From positions 1 through 64,000 of the forward strand of contig CAZWKE010000013.1 of the NCBI GenBank assembly GCA_964634205.1: DNA of 64,000 nucleotides. The letters run 5' to 3'. Below the pieces are notes generated by a model, which had not been told where the DNA came from, ran no database searches, and saw only the letters and a list, made by a program, of their open reading frames with translations. The translations under genes were made by a program, and so were the position numbers. The DNA comes from JAFGGG01 sp964634205 (lineage in GTDB: Bacteria > Spirochaetota > Spirochaetia > SZUA-6 > RPPD01). Below are positions 16,869-25,711 of this stretch, in pieces. Numbering within the stretch: position 1 is the first letter of the stretch; each line of letters begins with the position of its first letter.

Positions 16869-17900
16869 TTACATTCCGCTCATTTTATGCAGGTGAATGG
16901 GGATAACGGACCCAAAAGAGACGGCGACCTTTCCCGCCATAATCTTGACCTGTCCTGCGTTGATACTCTGATCACTGAAAAAACTGCGGTAAATTACTTC
17001 CTCTCTGTCGACGAGGTTAAGCAGATTTTTTACGTCAATCGCAAGAGGAAGAATTATATTCGCCACATTTCCTTTTTGTGTAAAAGCAAAATCCAATGTT
17101 ATAAATATCTTAACCAACAACTCCATCTGGACATTCAACACAGGGGTAAGTTTTTTCAGCGGCATGGTTGAAAGAGGAATCGTGTCTGCCGGTTGTGAAG
17201 TAGAATTGGATTTAAAAGCCTGATATGCTGTTTTTATCCTGCGTTCGATATTTTTTACGATTCGTTGATAATGTTTTATATATTCATCTTTTTTTTTGCC
17301 GTCTTTTGCATGTGCCGTCAGAACCTGAAATGACTGTTTTGCTTTTTTCAGTTCTTCGATAAAATAGACAATTCTTTTAATTTCACCGGCTTTTACGGTG
17401 TTCTTATCATTATGGGACAGCATATTTATTTCATTTATTATGGAGACCAACGATGTGTCTTTTTCATTCCGCGGTTTATCCTGAGTGGCTGTCAGGTTCT
17501 CATCAGTATTACTGATTCTGCCCAAACTGATAAGCCGCTGCACATACACCGATAGAAGAAGCCCTCTGATCACCTTCCGCTGCCCGGAGAATATTTTCTC
17601 ATGCGGTCTGGCCTGCCTGCTGTTTTTAATAAAGGTGAGCAGGGAATCAAAAATCGATCGTTTTAAATACAGGATCCCCTGTTCTCCGGCCAGGTTGAGT
17701 TCGGCCATGGTTTCATCGATTATTTCCCGGGTAGGATGTAACAGACCCTTAATACTTTCAAAATCATTGTATCCCTGCTTTAACTTTTCCTGCATGTCCT
17801 TTATTGCTTTTCCCAGTTCTTCCATGGCCTTGTGTTTTAAAGTATATGGGCGTGCTAAAAAAAAGCAAGTGGAATGTTTCAGATCATCTGTGGGCAGCAA
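16869..17900 (-). CDS. Hypothetical helical protein
   Basis: I do not recognise this protein of up to 343 residues. It is soluble, rich in Lys, Glu, Ile and Leu, and predicted by eye to be mostly helical with coiled-coil potential around residues 160-230 ('EIKRIVYFIEELKKAKQSF'). The longest frame uses a TTG at 17900, three bases after the methyltransferase stop, with a weak GGAT ribosome site. An ATG at 17825 would give 318 residues but has poor spacing to its AAGG. Tight spacing to a methyltransferase upstream and a PilZ-like gene downstream suggests a shared regulatory or motility role, which is speculative. Confidence 0.68.
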   Translation of the reverse strand: MLPTDDLKHSTCFFLARPYTLKHKAMEELGKAIKDMQEKLKQGYNDFESIKGLLHPTREIIDETMAELNLAGEQGILYLKRSIFDSLLTFIKNSRQARPHEKIFSGQRKVIRGLLLSVYVQRLISLGRISNTDENLTATQDKPRNEKDTSLVSIINEINMLSHNDKNTVKAGEIKRIVYFIEELKKAKQSFQVLTAHAKDGKKKDEYIKHYQRIVKNIERRIKTAYQAFKSNSTSQPADTIPLSTMPLKKLTPVLNVQMELLVKIFITLDFAFTQKGNVANIILPLAIDVKNLLNLVDREEVIYRSFFSDQSINAGQVKIMAGKVAVSFGSVIPIHLHKMSGM

Positions 17901-17903
17901 ATG

Positions 17904-18587
17904 TTATCCGGATCGGCTTTTCTTTAAGATATAAAAAATGGAGGCAAACTCTTCCGGATTTTGCCTGAAACGGTCCACTTCATATGCTTCTTTTTCCAAT
18001 AGTTCAAGAATATTTTTATCATCCGCATATTTCTGTTTCAATTGGGTGATGCGCCGGTCAAGCGGTTGAAAATATTCTCTCATCCATATCGAAGCGGAAA
18101 TCATAAAATATTCCTTCAAGTGGTATCCGGATTCCGGGATCAGACCAAGTTTGTGTTGATATGCTTTAATCTCATCATGGATCACCATATATCCGCCTTG
18201 CTTTAAGAATCGCCGCCAAAGTCGTAAACCATTCTCAAATCCTATTGCCGCCACCGCGCCTTCGCACCAGACAATATCAAAGAACTCATTTTTATATTTT
18301 AAATGTCGAAAATCCTGTTTTTTTATGAAAATGTGCTTTTTCAAATCCAGAGCCCTGACCTTTGCCCGTAACGTTTCCAGGGCGGCTCTATCCTTATCCA
18401 CGGCCGATATCAGGCCCCGGCTGAGTACGGCTATTTCGATGGTCGGGATTCCTGTACCGCATCCCAGGTCAAGGATACGCGGTTCTTTCAGCTCCGGGAG
18501 ACTGTGATATGCCTGCCACGTAAAACGACAGAGATTATGCCGTAAAGACTCCTTGTTTATTTCTCTGGCAATTCTTTCTTTATTCAT
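17904..18587 (-). CDS. Class I SAM-dependent methyltransferase
   Basis: A 227-residue Rossmann-fold methyltransferase. Motif I, 'RILDLGCGTGIP' (about 38-49), and the acidic end of strand 2 ('ISAVDKD') bind S-adenosylmethionine. 'FDIVWCEGAVAAIGF' fits motif IV of small-molecule methyltransferases of the UbiE/arsenite type. The substrate cannot be deduced. It follows the WD40 lipoprotein gene by 23 bases and precedes the helical hypothetical gene by about 3 bases, so all are probably cotranscribed. Confidence 0.85.
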   Translation of the reverse strand: MNKERIAREINKESLRHNLCRFTWQAYHSLPELKEPRILDLGCGTGIPTIEIAVLSRGLISAVDKDRAALETLRAKVRALDLKKHIFIKKQDFRHLKYKNEFFDIVWCEGAVAAIGFENGLRLWRRFLKQGGYMVIHDEIKAYQHKLGLIPESGYHLKEYFMISASIWMREYFQPLDRRITQLKQKYADDKNILELLEKEAYEVDRFRQNPEEFASIFYILKKSRSG

Positions 18588-18610
18588 TGGTGTGGATAAC
18601 TGCAGACGGC

Positions 18611-19750
18611 CTAGGCCCCGCCGCCGTAGCCGGGAAAATTATGATGTGTTCGCAATCCCCGTATAACGGTAAAAAGTCCGCGGTGGTAATTTTTATTTTT
18701 ATCGATCGTGTCGGACGAAAAAACATCATTAAACGCCGACTCCGGCATGGTCTCAACCATACCGTCTGCAGAGGCGATGACAAGGATGTTCCCGGCCACA
18801 TGCTGGATATCATAACCCGGAGCTTTCCTGGTAATGTCGTATATTTTAACCTTTCCTTCCCAGGGATTCAGGTATCCAAGGTACATATCGTCCGCGCTGT
18901 TGGAAAATATTGTATACGGATAATATTTACTTTTAATTTGATCCGGCAGTTCGTATTCCTTTAATAGAGTACGGCCGGTAATATCGTATATATAGATGAT
19001 ATCACCGCGCAGATAAAGTATGGTTTCTCCCTTCACCCCAAAATGCGCGGCCGCAATATGATCATACCCCTTTCCGGCGTGTTTAACTGTTTCCCGGGTC
19101 TCCCAATCCGTGGTATTCCATAGTGTCATGTCATAGCCGTCAGTTGTCAGTAATAGTTTGCCGTCCGGGCTGAAATCAATTATATATCTTGAATCAGTTT
19201 CAATTATTTTAATGCGCCGTCCGCTCTCCGCCTGCCAGAGCGCGACATAATTATATCCCGCGGATGCCAGTACCCTTGAATCCGGACTGAAAGCCAAAGA
19301 AAAAACACCCACTTCATATTCTTCTTTATACGGGTGCGCCAACTCATGTATAAGTTTACCGGTTTTTATATCCCATATTCTGGCAAAGCCGTCTTCACTT
19401 GCCGATACCAACAGCCTGCCGTCCGGGCTGAAATCAAGAAAAAGAATATGGTTATATTTCTTATATTTAAGATATTTTTTGTCTATCGCATAGGTGTGTA
19501 AAAGAACGCCTGAATGAAAATCAAACAGCTTGATCGTTCCGTCAAAAAAACCCATGGCGTAATAATTCCCTGCCGCATCAAACGATAGTGCTTCGATTTT
19601 TTCCTTCTGAGCTGTTAGCTCGGGTAGTTTTTCCGAAGTTTGAACGGATTTTCCGGTATTTACCGGTCCTTCTGTTTTACAACTGACTCCCATGAACAGG
19701 AATAATGAAGTGATAATTATACCGATTTGTCGCAACATAGTACGCTTCAT
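18611..19750 (-). CDS. WD40-repeat lipoprotein
   Basis: A 379-residue predicted lipoprotein with a lipobox ending at Cys24 ('FMGVSC'). The rest is a beta-propeller with several WD40 blades. The clearest are 'FSPDGRLLVSASEDG..ARIWD', 'FSPDSRVLASAGYNYVALW' and 'FSPDGKLLLTTDGYDMTLW'. These proteins are protein-interaction platforms; no enzyme motif is seen. The promoter upstream is excellent, but its predicted start site leaves only about seven untranslated bases without a ribosome site, so the message may be leaderless. It is the first gene of an operon with the methyltransferase, helical and PilZ-like genes. Confidence 0.85.
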   Translation of the reverse strand: MKRTMLRQIGIIITSLFLFMGVSCKTEGPVNTGKSVQTSEKLPELTAQKEKIEALSFDAAGNYYAMGFFDGTIKLFDFHSGVLLHTYAIDKKYLKYKKYNHILFLDFSPDGRLLVSASEDGFARIWDIKTGKLIHELAHPYKEEYEVGVFSLAFSPDSRVLASAGYNYVALWQAESGRRIKIIETDSRYIIDFSPDGKLLLTTDGYDMTLWNTTDWETRETVKHAGKGYDHIAAAHFGVKGETILYLRGDIIYIYDITGRTLLKEYELPDQIKSKYYPYTIFSNSADDMYLGYLNPWEGKVKIYDITRKAPGYDIQHVAGNILVIASADGMVETMPESAFNDVFSSDTIDKNKNYHRGLFTVIRGLRTHHNFPGYGGGA

Positions 19751-19764
19751 TTTTAGATCTCTAA

Positions 19765-19793
19765 ATTATAATTGAAAATAAACAAATGGTCAA
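19765..19793 (-). promoter_or_regulatory. Strong sigma-70-type promoter of the WD40-lipoprotein operon
   Basis: On the minus strand, TTGACC (19788-19793), a 17-base spacer and a perfect TATAAT (19765-19770) end 14 bases before the ATG at 19750. The spacing implies a very short leader. Confidence 0.75.
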
Positions 19794-19901
19794 TAAATCG
19801 ACCAAGGAAGAGCTGTTACCGAATCACAATTTGATCAATCCATGATTTTGAATCGGTACCGTAATTATATAGGTCCATCCAATGTAGTAATGATGTTCGA
19901 C

Positions 19902-20669
19902 TTAATTTACCGTCACCGAATAATCGGCAAACTCAGTGCTTCCGCTTCCTTCCACCACTTCATTGCCGAGCTCAATACTGGAACAATATTCAGTATCCGC
20001 AATGTATCCGTTCGAAACCAGATAATCAAAGAAAAGATCTATTTTTGTATCCCCACTGTATTCCGCCGTCTGCTTGACAAAGGCAATATACGTCCAAGAT
20101 CCGGTATTTACGTCACCCATATAGAAGGCATAGGCTTCGCTGTTTATAGTAACCGTGTCGATATAATTTCCCGCCGGGACCATCCCCTCGTGGTCAAGCC
20201 AGATCATAATTTCCCGGGTGATACTGCCGGAGTCCGGCGGATTTTTACTGTTCAGCCAGATATCGAACGCAAGATTATAACTACCTGTGGCTGTCTGGTT
20301 GATGTCATAAGCCGCGGTAATCCCGGATATTGCTAAAAGCTGTATGGGGAGTGCGGGTGTGGTTGAAGAGCTGTTCCACGGTTTATAACCGAAAATAATT
20401 TCCGGGTAGGCCTTTACTCCTCCCGGAGGTTCGGGCCAGGTCCAATGCCAGCCGAAAGGAAAATCCGTTGCCTGACTTTGCTTATAAATGCACTGTTCAT
20501 AATATGTTATATCCTGTTTGTTCCATACATTATTTTGCACAATATATTCACCTACGGTTATCTCAGCCCAATCCGCGCAATCCCCCGCATGACTATAATT
20601 TGTTCCGCTTTCGCAGGAAACAACAAAAAGAGAAAAAACCAGAAATATATAAGACATCGTTTTTTTCAC
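19902..20669 (-). CDS. GH12 endoglucanase-like lipoprotein
   Basis: Secreted glycoside hydrolase of family 12, acting on beta-1,4-glucan or xyloglucan. The 255-residue precursor has a lipoprotein signal ending at Cys19 ('FVVSC'). GH12 landmarks are 'NNVWN' (46-50), 'FGWHWTWP' (72-79), 'YPEIIFGYKPW' (88-98), the nucleophile Glu153 in 'REIMIWLD' and the likely acid/base Glu237 in 'SIELGNEVVEG'. The start is GTG at 20669, with AAGGAT upstream. A later ATG four codons in lacks a ribosome site. It stands with other secreted or lipoprotein genes and about 2.5 kb from the GH9 cellulase, consistent with a cellulose-degrading lifestyle. Confidence 0.85.
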   Translation of the reverse strand: MKKTMSYIFLVFSLFVVSCESGTNYSHAGDCADWAEITVGEYIVQNNVWNKQDITYYEQCIYKQSQATDFPFGWHWTWPEPPGGVKAYPEIIFGYKPWNSSSTTPALPIQLLAISGITAAYDINQTATGSYNLAFDIWLNSKNPPDSGSITREIMIWLDHEGMVPAGNYIDTVTINSEAYAFYMGDVNTGSWTYIAFVKQTAEYSGDTKIDLFFDYLVSNGYIADTEYCSSIELGNEVVEGSGSTEFADYSVTVN

Positions 20670-20735
20670 TATTCAATCCTTATTGAAAATATACACATGT
20701 GGTATAAAATTATTATTTTCAAAATAGAAAAGGGA

Positions 20736-21059
20736 TCATTCTCTGTGTCTGCGGTGCGCGGTTTTACCGGCTCCACCACCGCCGCCGAAGAAAATCATTA
20801 TCCCGAGAATAAACCCGAAATTATACCACCCTCCGTTATTATGAACCTCATAAATGGATACCTTGTCGGTGAATAACGAGATGATAAATGTAAAAAAGGA
20901 GATAAATCCATGCCAAAGGCCAAGCCAAAAGCCCGCCAGCCGTCCCTCTTTGTTCTCCGAGTTTGCCAGATCATTAGGACCGGCCGCGCAGGAGCTGAAA
21001 GCGAACAGTAGAAAAATCAGCAATAATCCCATCCATATTTTCCGTGTACTTTTTTTCAT
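20736..21059 (-). CDS. Small predicted lipoprotein with 'GFWLGLWHG' motif
   Basis: The protein has 107 residues with a lipobox ending at Cys24 ('FAFSSC'). A hydrophobic stretch follows at about 42-63 ('GFWLGLWHGFISFFTF'), then 'VSIYEVHNNGGWYNFGF', a glycine-rich segment and a basic tail. The combination of a Trp/Gly/His-rich helix and a 'YEVHNNGGWYNFGF' segment recalls short uncharacterised bacterial proteins seen in several phyla, but I can name no family. A GGAGGAG ribosome site precedes the ATG. It sits between YchF-like and GH12 genes without clear coupling. Confidence 0.72.
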   Translation of the reverse strand: MKKSTRKIWMGLLLIFLLFAFSSCAAGPNDLANSENKEGRLAGFWLGLWHGFISFFTFIISLFTDKVSIYEVHNNGGWYNFGFILGIMIFFGGGGGAGKTAHRRHRE

Positions 21060-21127
21060 TTGCTCCTCCCCTGATTTTTTTATAGTGTATTACAAACCAT
21101 CTACAATATCAATTGCTATTTTTTTGA

Positions 21128-22180
21128 TTATTTCTGCGCCAGAATGTGCAGGATATCGCCGTCCTGTACGGGATATTCCTTTTTTTCCGTACGAAGCAGG
21201 CCACGCCGGGACGCTTCCTGTTCCGAACCACATTCTATGAGGTTTTGATAAGAAATGACTTCAGCCCGGACAAAGTTGTTCATCAGGTCATTGTGAATTG
21301 CGGCCGCCGCTTCACGGCAGGGACATGCCTTTCGTACGGTCCAAGCCCGGACCTCATCCTCACCAACGGTGAAGAAACTGATCAGTCCGGCCGTGCGGTA
21401 CGCCTGGCGAACAAACTCCTCTCTGCCGTTTAAGGGAAAGTTGTATTCACCGGCAAAGGCCGCGCGATCATCGGGCGACAGTTCCTGAAGGTCCTTTTCC
21501 AGTTTGGCATGCAGGCATACCAGATCGACCTCTCGTTCTGCAAGCCATTGTTTAAATTCGAATAAAACTTCGGGAAGGAGGGCATTCTCTTCTTCTCCAC
21601 AGTTAAGGACACAAAACAGCGGTTTGCGTGTCAGGAAACTGAAAGACGACAGTTCCTTCCATACGGCTAAAGACAGTGCGACATTATGTAAACCTGAATG
21701 TGACTCTAATGCACCCTTCAGTTTCTGAAATACCTCACGTTCTGGAATCCCCGCTATTTGTGTAATTTTATTGCTTTTCCCAAGCCGTTCCAGTTTCCGC
21801 TCCACCTGTTCCAGGTCCGAAAAGATCAGTTCCAGGATACAAAACTCAAATTCCCGTTTCAGTACTTCTAATGAGCGCTCCGGTAAAAATCCATTAATCA
21901 CCAGAGCCAGTGCGTCCATCAGCTTTAAATGCTGAAGTGCTTTATTATTGTTTTCACGCTCACCGGCTGTCAAACGATTAATATCGGTAAACGAGATTTT
22001 TGCATATGTTGTTTTTTGCGGCCGGTACAGTGCGCTTAAACGATCTATCCGCTCATCCGGAACATCTACGGTGGCGGTGTTTGCTTTGTCCGGAGACAAA
22101 TACGCACCGGTTGTATTGCTTAATAATTCAAACAATGTGGTTTTACCGCATCCGGCCGCTCCCACAAGGCCAACCTGCAT
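21128..22180 (-). CDS. YchF/Obg-family P-loop ATPase-like protein with TGS domain
   Basis: A 350-residue member of the YchF branch of the Obg family. The P-loop is 'GAAGCGKTT' (7-15), against the usual GxPNVGKST of YchF, so it is a divergent paralogue. The nucleotide-specificity region 'LNCGEE' fits the N-x-x-E pattern that lets YchF prefer ATP over GTP. A helical insertion follows the G domain, then a C-terminal TGS-like domain ('ISFFTVGEDEVRAWTV' and 'IHNDLMNNFVRAEVI'). GGAGG precedes the ATG. YchF proteins are linked to ribosomes and stress responses; the role of this variant is open. Confidence 0.85.
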   Translation of the reverse strand: MQVGLVGAAGCGKTTLFELLSNTTGAYLSPDKANTATVDVPDERIDRLSALYRPQKTTYAKISFTDINRLTAGERENNNKALQHLKLMDALALVINGFLPERSLEVLKREFEFCILELIFSDLEQVERKLERLGKSNKITQIAGIPEREVFQKLKGALESHSGLHNVALSLAVWKELSSFSFLTRKPLFCVLNCGEEENALLPEVLFEFKQWLAEREVDLVCLHAKLEKDLQELSPDDRAAFAGEYNFPLNGREEFVRQAYRTAGLISFFTVGEDEVRAWTVRKACPCREAAAAIHNDLMNNFVRAEVISYQNLIECGSEQEASRRGLLRTEKKEYPVQDGDILHILAQK

Positions 22181-22321
22181 GAGTACCTCCTTTTTACTAT
22201 TACCGTATATCTAGATTTCTTTGCTGTAAAACGGCGCATAGTGTAACAGGAAACACGCTGTATGTCAAAAGGTTTGTTACTTAAACCCGACTGTGACAAA
22301 TTTAGAATTGTCATATGGCAG

Positions 22322-22969
22322 CTAGTGAAAGAGATTCTTCATTTTTAACCCCAGTATATCGCCCTGCTCGGAAAATATTTCTTCCTGTGCCTTTTCCTTT
22401 TCATGAGGCTTAAAGATATTCGCCTTATACAGCACCTTACTGTAGAGTTTATCGGTGGCCATTATCGCCGTTGTCTGTGAATCTACCAGCAAAAAATCAA
22501 TTACCGACTCGATCTCATACTCGGTTTCTATTATGACGGTCCATTTGAAAAGCGTCCTTGCGTCCAGATATAAGACAAGTACGTACTCACTGAGTGTGCG
22601 GATTCCCAGCTCCTGTATTTTGGCAAAATTGATTTTTTGCGGTACAAGAAAATCCGGGATGGGGATGACCCGGGCTATCTTCTCGTTTTTCTTCAGTGCT
22701 TCCACCACGCTGCTTATCAAAATCTTTTCCTGATCCGGTTCAATATAGCCGCTGCGAATCAGAATAAGCGAGATATCAAGCGGATAATTTGATGACAGCC
22801 TTGTTCTCCTGATGGCCTCGATCTGCGGAGCCGTGAGCCCCCCCTCCTGTAACGCGATGGAACTCGTGGTATATTCGCTTTCCCGTGCCTGAAAGGTGTC
22901 ATATCCGCGGTGTGTCGCGCATCCCAGTGTTATGACAACCAGTAATGCAATGATTGTTGTTTTTTTCAT
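22322..22969 (-). CDS. Predicted lipoprotein of unknown function
   Basis: The 215-residue protein starts at the ATG at 22969, which has GGAGGAG six bases upstream. A longer frame to 22990 lacks a ribosome site. A lipobox ends at Cys17 ('VITLGC'). The mature protein has alternating strands and helices and no motif I recognise. The part 'EYVLVLYLDARTLFKWTVIIETEYEIESVIDF' appears to be a central beta-sheet. It is monocistronic, between the YchF-like gene and the divergent GH9 gene. Confidence 0.72.
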   Translation of the reverse strand: MKKTTIIALLVVITLGCATHRGYDTFQARESEYTTSSIALQEGGLTAPQIEAIRRTRLSSNYPLDISLILIRSGYIEPDQEKILISSVVEALKKNEKIARVIPIPDFLVPQKINFAKIQELGIRTLSEYVLVLYLDARTLFKWTVIIETEYEIESVIDFLLVDSQTTAIMATDKLYSKVLYKANIFKPHEKEKAQEEIFSEQGDILGLKMKNLFH

Positions 22970-23092
22970 ATTCTCCTCCAAAGATATCATGTATTACCGC
23001 CTATATACGATTGAAACCTTTGTAGGTAACATGTAATCCAAAATAATTATATTTCTCTACCTGTAAAGTATTAAAAAAATCAATCAAAAGGT

Positions 23093-23111
23093 TTAGGGTT
23101 TTAATCCTAAA
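23093..23111 (+). other. Hairpin in the GH9 leader region
   Basis: TTTAGG (23093-23098) pairs with CCTAAA (23106-23111), with a wobble extension and a three-base loop. An A/T-rich tail follows. It lies about 75 bases upstream of the cellulase ATG and could be an operator or a weak attenuator. Confidence 0.3.
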
Positions 23112-23186
23112 AGATTATTTTTCGGTATTTCAATATGATACCTTTATTTAATTGGCATAATTCATCATTAATAAAGGAGGAAAATT

Positions 23187-25558
23187 ATGAACAAAGTGTT
23201 AAAGCTTTCAGTGGTGATGTTGTTTTCCCTGATTATCATCATCGCCTGTTCAATGCCGAAATCTAATGAATCCGGGGGAACAGTTCCCGGTGAAAGCCGG
23301 GCCGCGGCGGACCCTGCCATTGATATGGCCATAGGGTTCTTCCATTTTAATTACTGCGGTACCGGTCAAACAGTGTCATGGCGTGGTGACTGTCATATGA
23401 ATGATGCTGTGGTTGGCGGTTACCATGATGCCGGAGACCATGTCAAGTTCGGACTTCCCGCCGCCTTTTCCGCTACAATGCTGGCCTGGGCGGATTATGA
23501 GTATGATATCTCCGCCGGTCCTGAAATCAAACGTTTTATGGATTACTTCATGCAACTGGGAACAACCAATTTCATCTATCAGATAGGGGACCCGGGAGCG
23601 GACCATGCCTATTGGGGGTCGCCGGAAGATGATCCGAATGCTCGTCCGGTATACCGCAGCAGCCAGGCTTCCTGTGTTCAGGCCGGAACAGCAGCGGCCC
23701 TGGCCGCCGGCTATATAACCGGTAACGGCGGGAACCTGGACCGGGCGATCGCGCTTTTTAACGCGGCGGAAGCGGCCAAGAGTGACGCCGGGTATACCGC
23801 TGCCAATGGGTTCTATACGTCCAACAGCGGGTTCTATGACGAACTTGCCTGGGCGGCGATCTGGATATACCTGGCAACCGATGATAAAACGTATCTGGAC
23901 AAGGCTGAGACCTACATCGCCCAGACCGACTGGGATGATTACAAATGGACCTACTGCTGGGATGATGCCAAAACCGCGGCCATCATGAAACTTGCCATGA
24001 TTACCGGGAAAAGCAAATATATCACCCAGGTGGAACGGCAGCTGGACTGGTGGCTTCCGGGCGGCGGTATCACTTACACCCCCGGCGGTCTACCATGGCT
24101 TGACCAATGGGGTGTTCTGCGTTACGCCTCGGCCCAGGCATTTCTGGCCAAACTCTGGGCAGACTATCCGCTCGGAGACGAATCGAAGAAATCAGCCTAC
24201 AGGGATTTCTCTTCCAATATCATCAGTTATATCAAAGGCAATAATCCGCGTAACGGAAGTTACATTATCGGTTACGGCAGCAACTGGCCGCAATGCCCGC
24301 ATCACCGGGCCGCATCGCCCGACAAAACCTGTCCGGCACCGCATGAGCTGACCGGTGCGCTTGTGGGCGGACCTGACCAGAGTGACAACTACAACGACAG
24401 TACGGATAATTACACCCAGTCCGAGGTGGCACTCGATTATAATGCCTGCCTTGTGGCAGCCCTGGTCTCGGTGAACAGCCCACGTGTCTCGCCGACATAC
24501 CCGCTGCCCACTCCACCCCCGTCTGGCGGACCCGGAAACGGAAACGGTTTAAGCGGAGAGTATTATGATAATATAAGCTTATCGGGAACTCCGGTGCTCA
24601 CCAGAACCGATGCCGAGGTCGATTTCAACTGGGGAGGAGGATCACCCTCTTCTTCGATTCCCGCGGACAGCTTTTCCGTCAGGTGGACGGGAAAGATTGA
24701 GGCGCAAATGTCGGAAACCTATACCTTTTACACCCTGACCGACGACGGCGCACGGCTGTGGGTAAACGGTCAACTGGTTATCGATGATTGGAACGACCAT
24801 GCCGCAACCACGGAATACGAAGCGTCCGGCAGTATTGTATTACAAATGGGACAGCAATACGACATTGTCATGGAATATTTTGAAAACGGCGGAGATTCAT
24901 CCGCACAACTCTTCTGGTCCAACCCTTGGCAGGAAAAACAGATTATTCCGCAAACCCAATTATATGCGGAAGGCGGCACAACACCTACTCCAACCCCAAC
25001 GGCAACACCGACCCCCACGCCGACCGCAACACCTACGCCTACTCCCACTGCCACACCGACAACAACACCGACACCGACCCCTACTCCGACCGCGACACCT
25101 ACGCCTACTCCCACTGCCACACCCACACCGACCGTGACTCCCACCGGTGATTATACCTCGATCACCCTTCCCTTAACGTATGACGGCGCGGGTGAGTTTT
25201 ACTGGAAGACCGGTGACTTTTCCANNNNNNNNNNNNNNNNNNNNNNNNNNNNNNNNNNNNNNNNNNNNNNNNNNNNNNNNNNNNNNNNNNNNNNNNNNNN
25301 NNNNNNNNNNNNNNNNNNNNNNNNCCCTTAACGTATGACGGCGCGGGTGAGTTTTACTGGAAGACCGGTGACTTTTCCACCAGTCAGAGTGACTGGAGTA
25401 GATTCATAAACTCCTGGAACTGCGATCTGTTGGAGATCAATGGAGTGGATTGCACCAACTCATGGACCGCGGAACATCAGATCCCTCCGGCGGACGACGG
25501 TTATTGGTATATCCATTATAAAGCCAGTTTCGGCTGGAGTCATCTTGAAATTAAATAG
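23187..25558 (+). CDS. Modular GH9 cellulase: GH9, PA14, Pro/Thr linker, CBM64-like domain (assembly gap inside)
   Basis: Secreted endoglucanase. A lipoprotein signal ends at Cys21. The GH9 catalytic domain spans about 42-430: 'HDAGDH' (80-85) supplies the base aspartates and Glu413 in 'QSEVALDYNA' is the likely acid. A PA14 domain (about 454-592) carries 'TLTDDGARLWVNGQ'. A Thr/Pro linker covers about 598-652. The final 80 residues ('YWKTGDFSTSQSDW' to 'GWSHLEIK') are Trp-rich and resemble CBM64. The frame appears broken by 100 Ns at 25225-25324, but the 55 bases on both sides are identical. Collapsing gap and duplicate gives one 738-residue frame ending at TAG 25556-25558. AAAGGAGG precedes the ATG. 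A strong terminator follows. Confidence 0.88.
24979..25146 (+). repeat. Thr-Pro linker repeat with a 66-bp period
   Basis: The linker coding region is built of ACN/CCN codons. Within it, 37 bases at 25020-25056 recur at 25086-25122 with one mismatch, indicating a 66-bp internal duplication. Confidence 0.8.
25170..25379. other. Scaffold gap of 100 Ns with an exact 55-bp duplication on its two sides
   Basis: Bases 25170-25224 and 25325-25379 are identical over 55 positions, with 100 Ns between them. This is the signature of two contigs that share a k-mer-length overlap but were joined with a default gap. The real chromosome probably lacks 155 bases shown here. Confidence 0.9.
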
Positions 25559-25603
25559 ACGCTGCGGACTTGTGTCGTGACAACAGGTCAGATAAAACCA
25601 ACC

Positions 25604-25634
25604 AAGGCCCCGGTATTCCGCCGGGGCCTTTTTT
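25604..25634 (+). terminator. Rho-independent terminator of the GH9 gene
   Basis: A perfect 10-bp stem, AAGGCCCCGG (25604-25613) with CCGGGGCCTT (25621-25630), a 7-base loop and a T-run. Read from the minus strand the tail is T-poor, so it probably works less well for the big operon that converges on it. Confidence 0.9.
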
Positions 25635-25711
25635 ATGTCCGCTTTTCTTCATTTAATAGAATGGATAAGGCAAGGAAAACATCACCCGGAATAATTTGGA
25701 TAAACGAATCA

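Noticed and set aside
23151..23170. TTGGCA before the GH9 gene as a sigma-54 promoter
   Set aside because: The GG is not followed by GC at the required 10-base spacing.
24770..25144. Val/Gly-rich minus-strand frame in the cellulase linker
   Set aside because: It is the complement of the Thr-Pro repeat; the repetitive sequence keeps all frames open by chance.
24979..25146. Repeat considered as a CRISPR array
   Set aside because: Units are contiguous coding repeats without unique spacers and belong to the linker of the GH9 protein.
25170..25379. 55-bp duplication as a true tandem domain repeat
   Set aside because: The copies are exact, end at the N gap on one side, and the frame is restored by collapsing them. 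A real domain repeat would show divergence and would keep the frame with the gap length.
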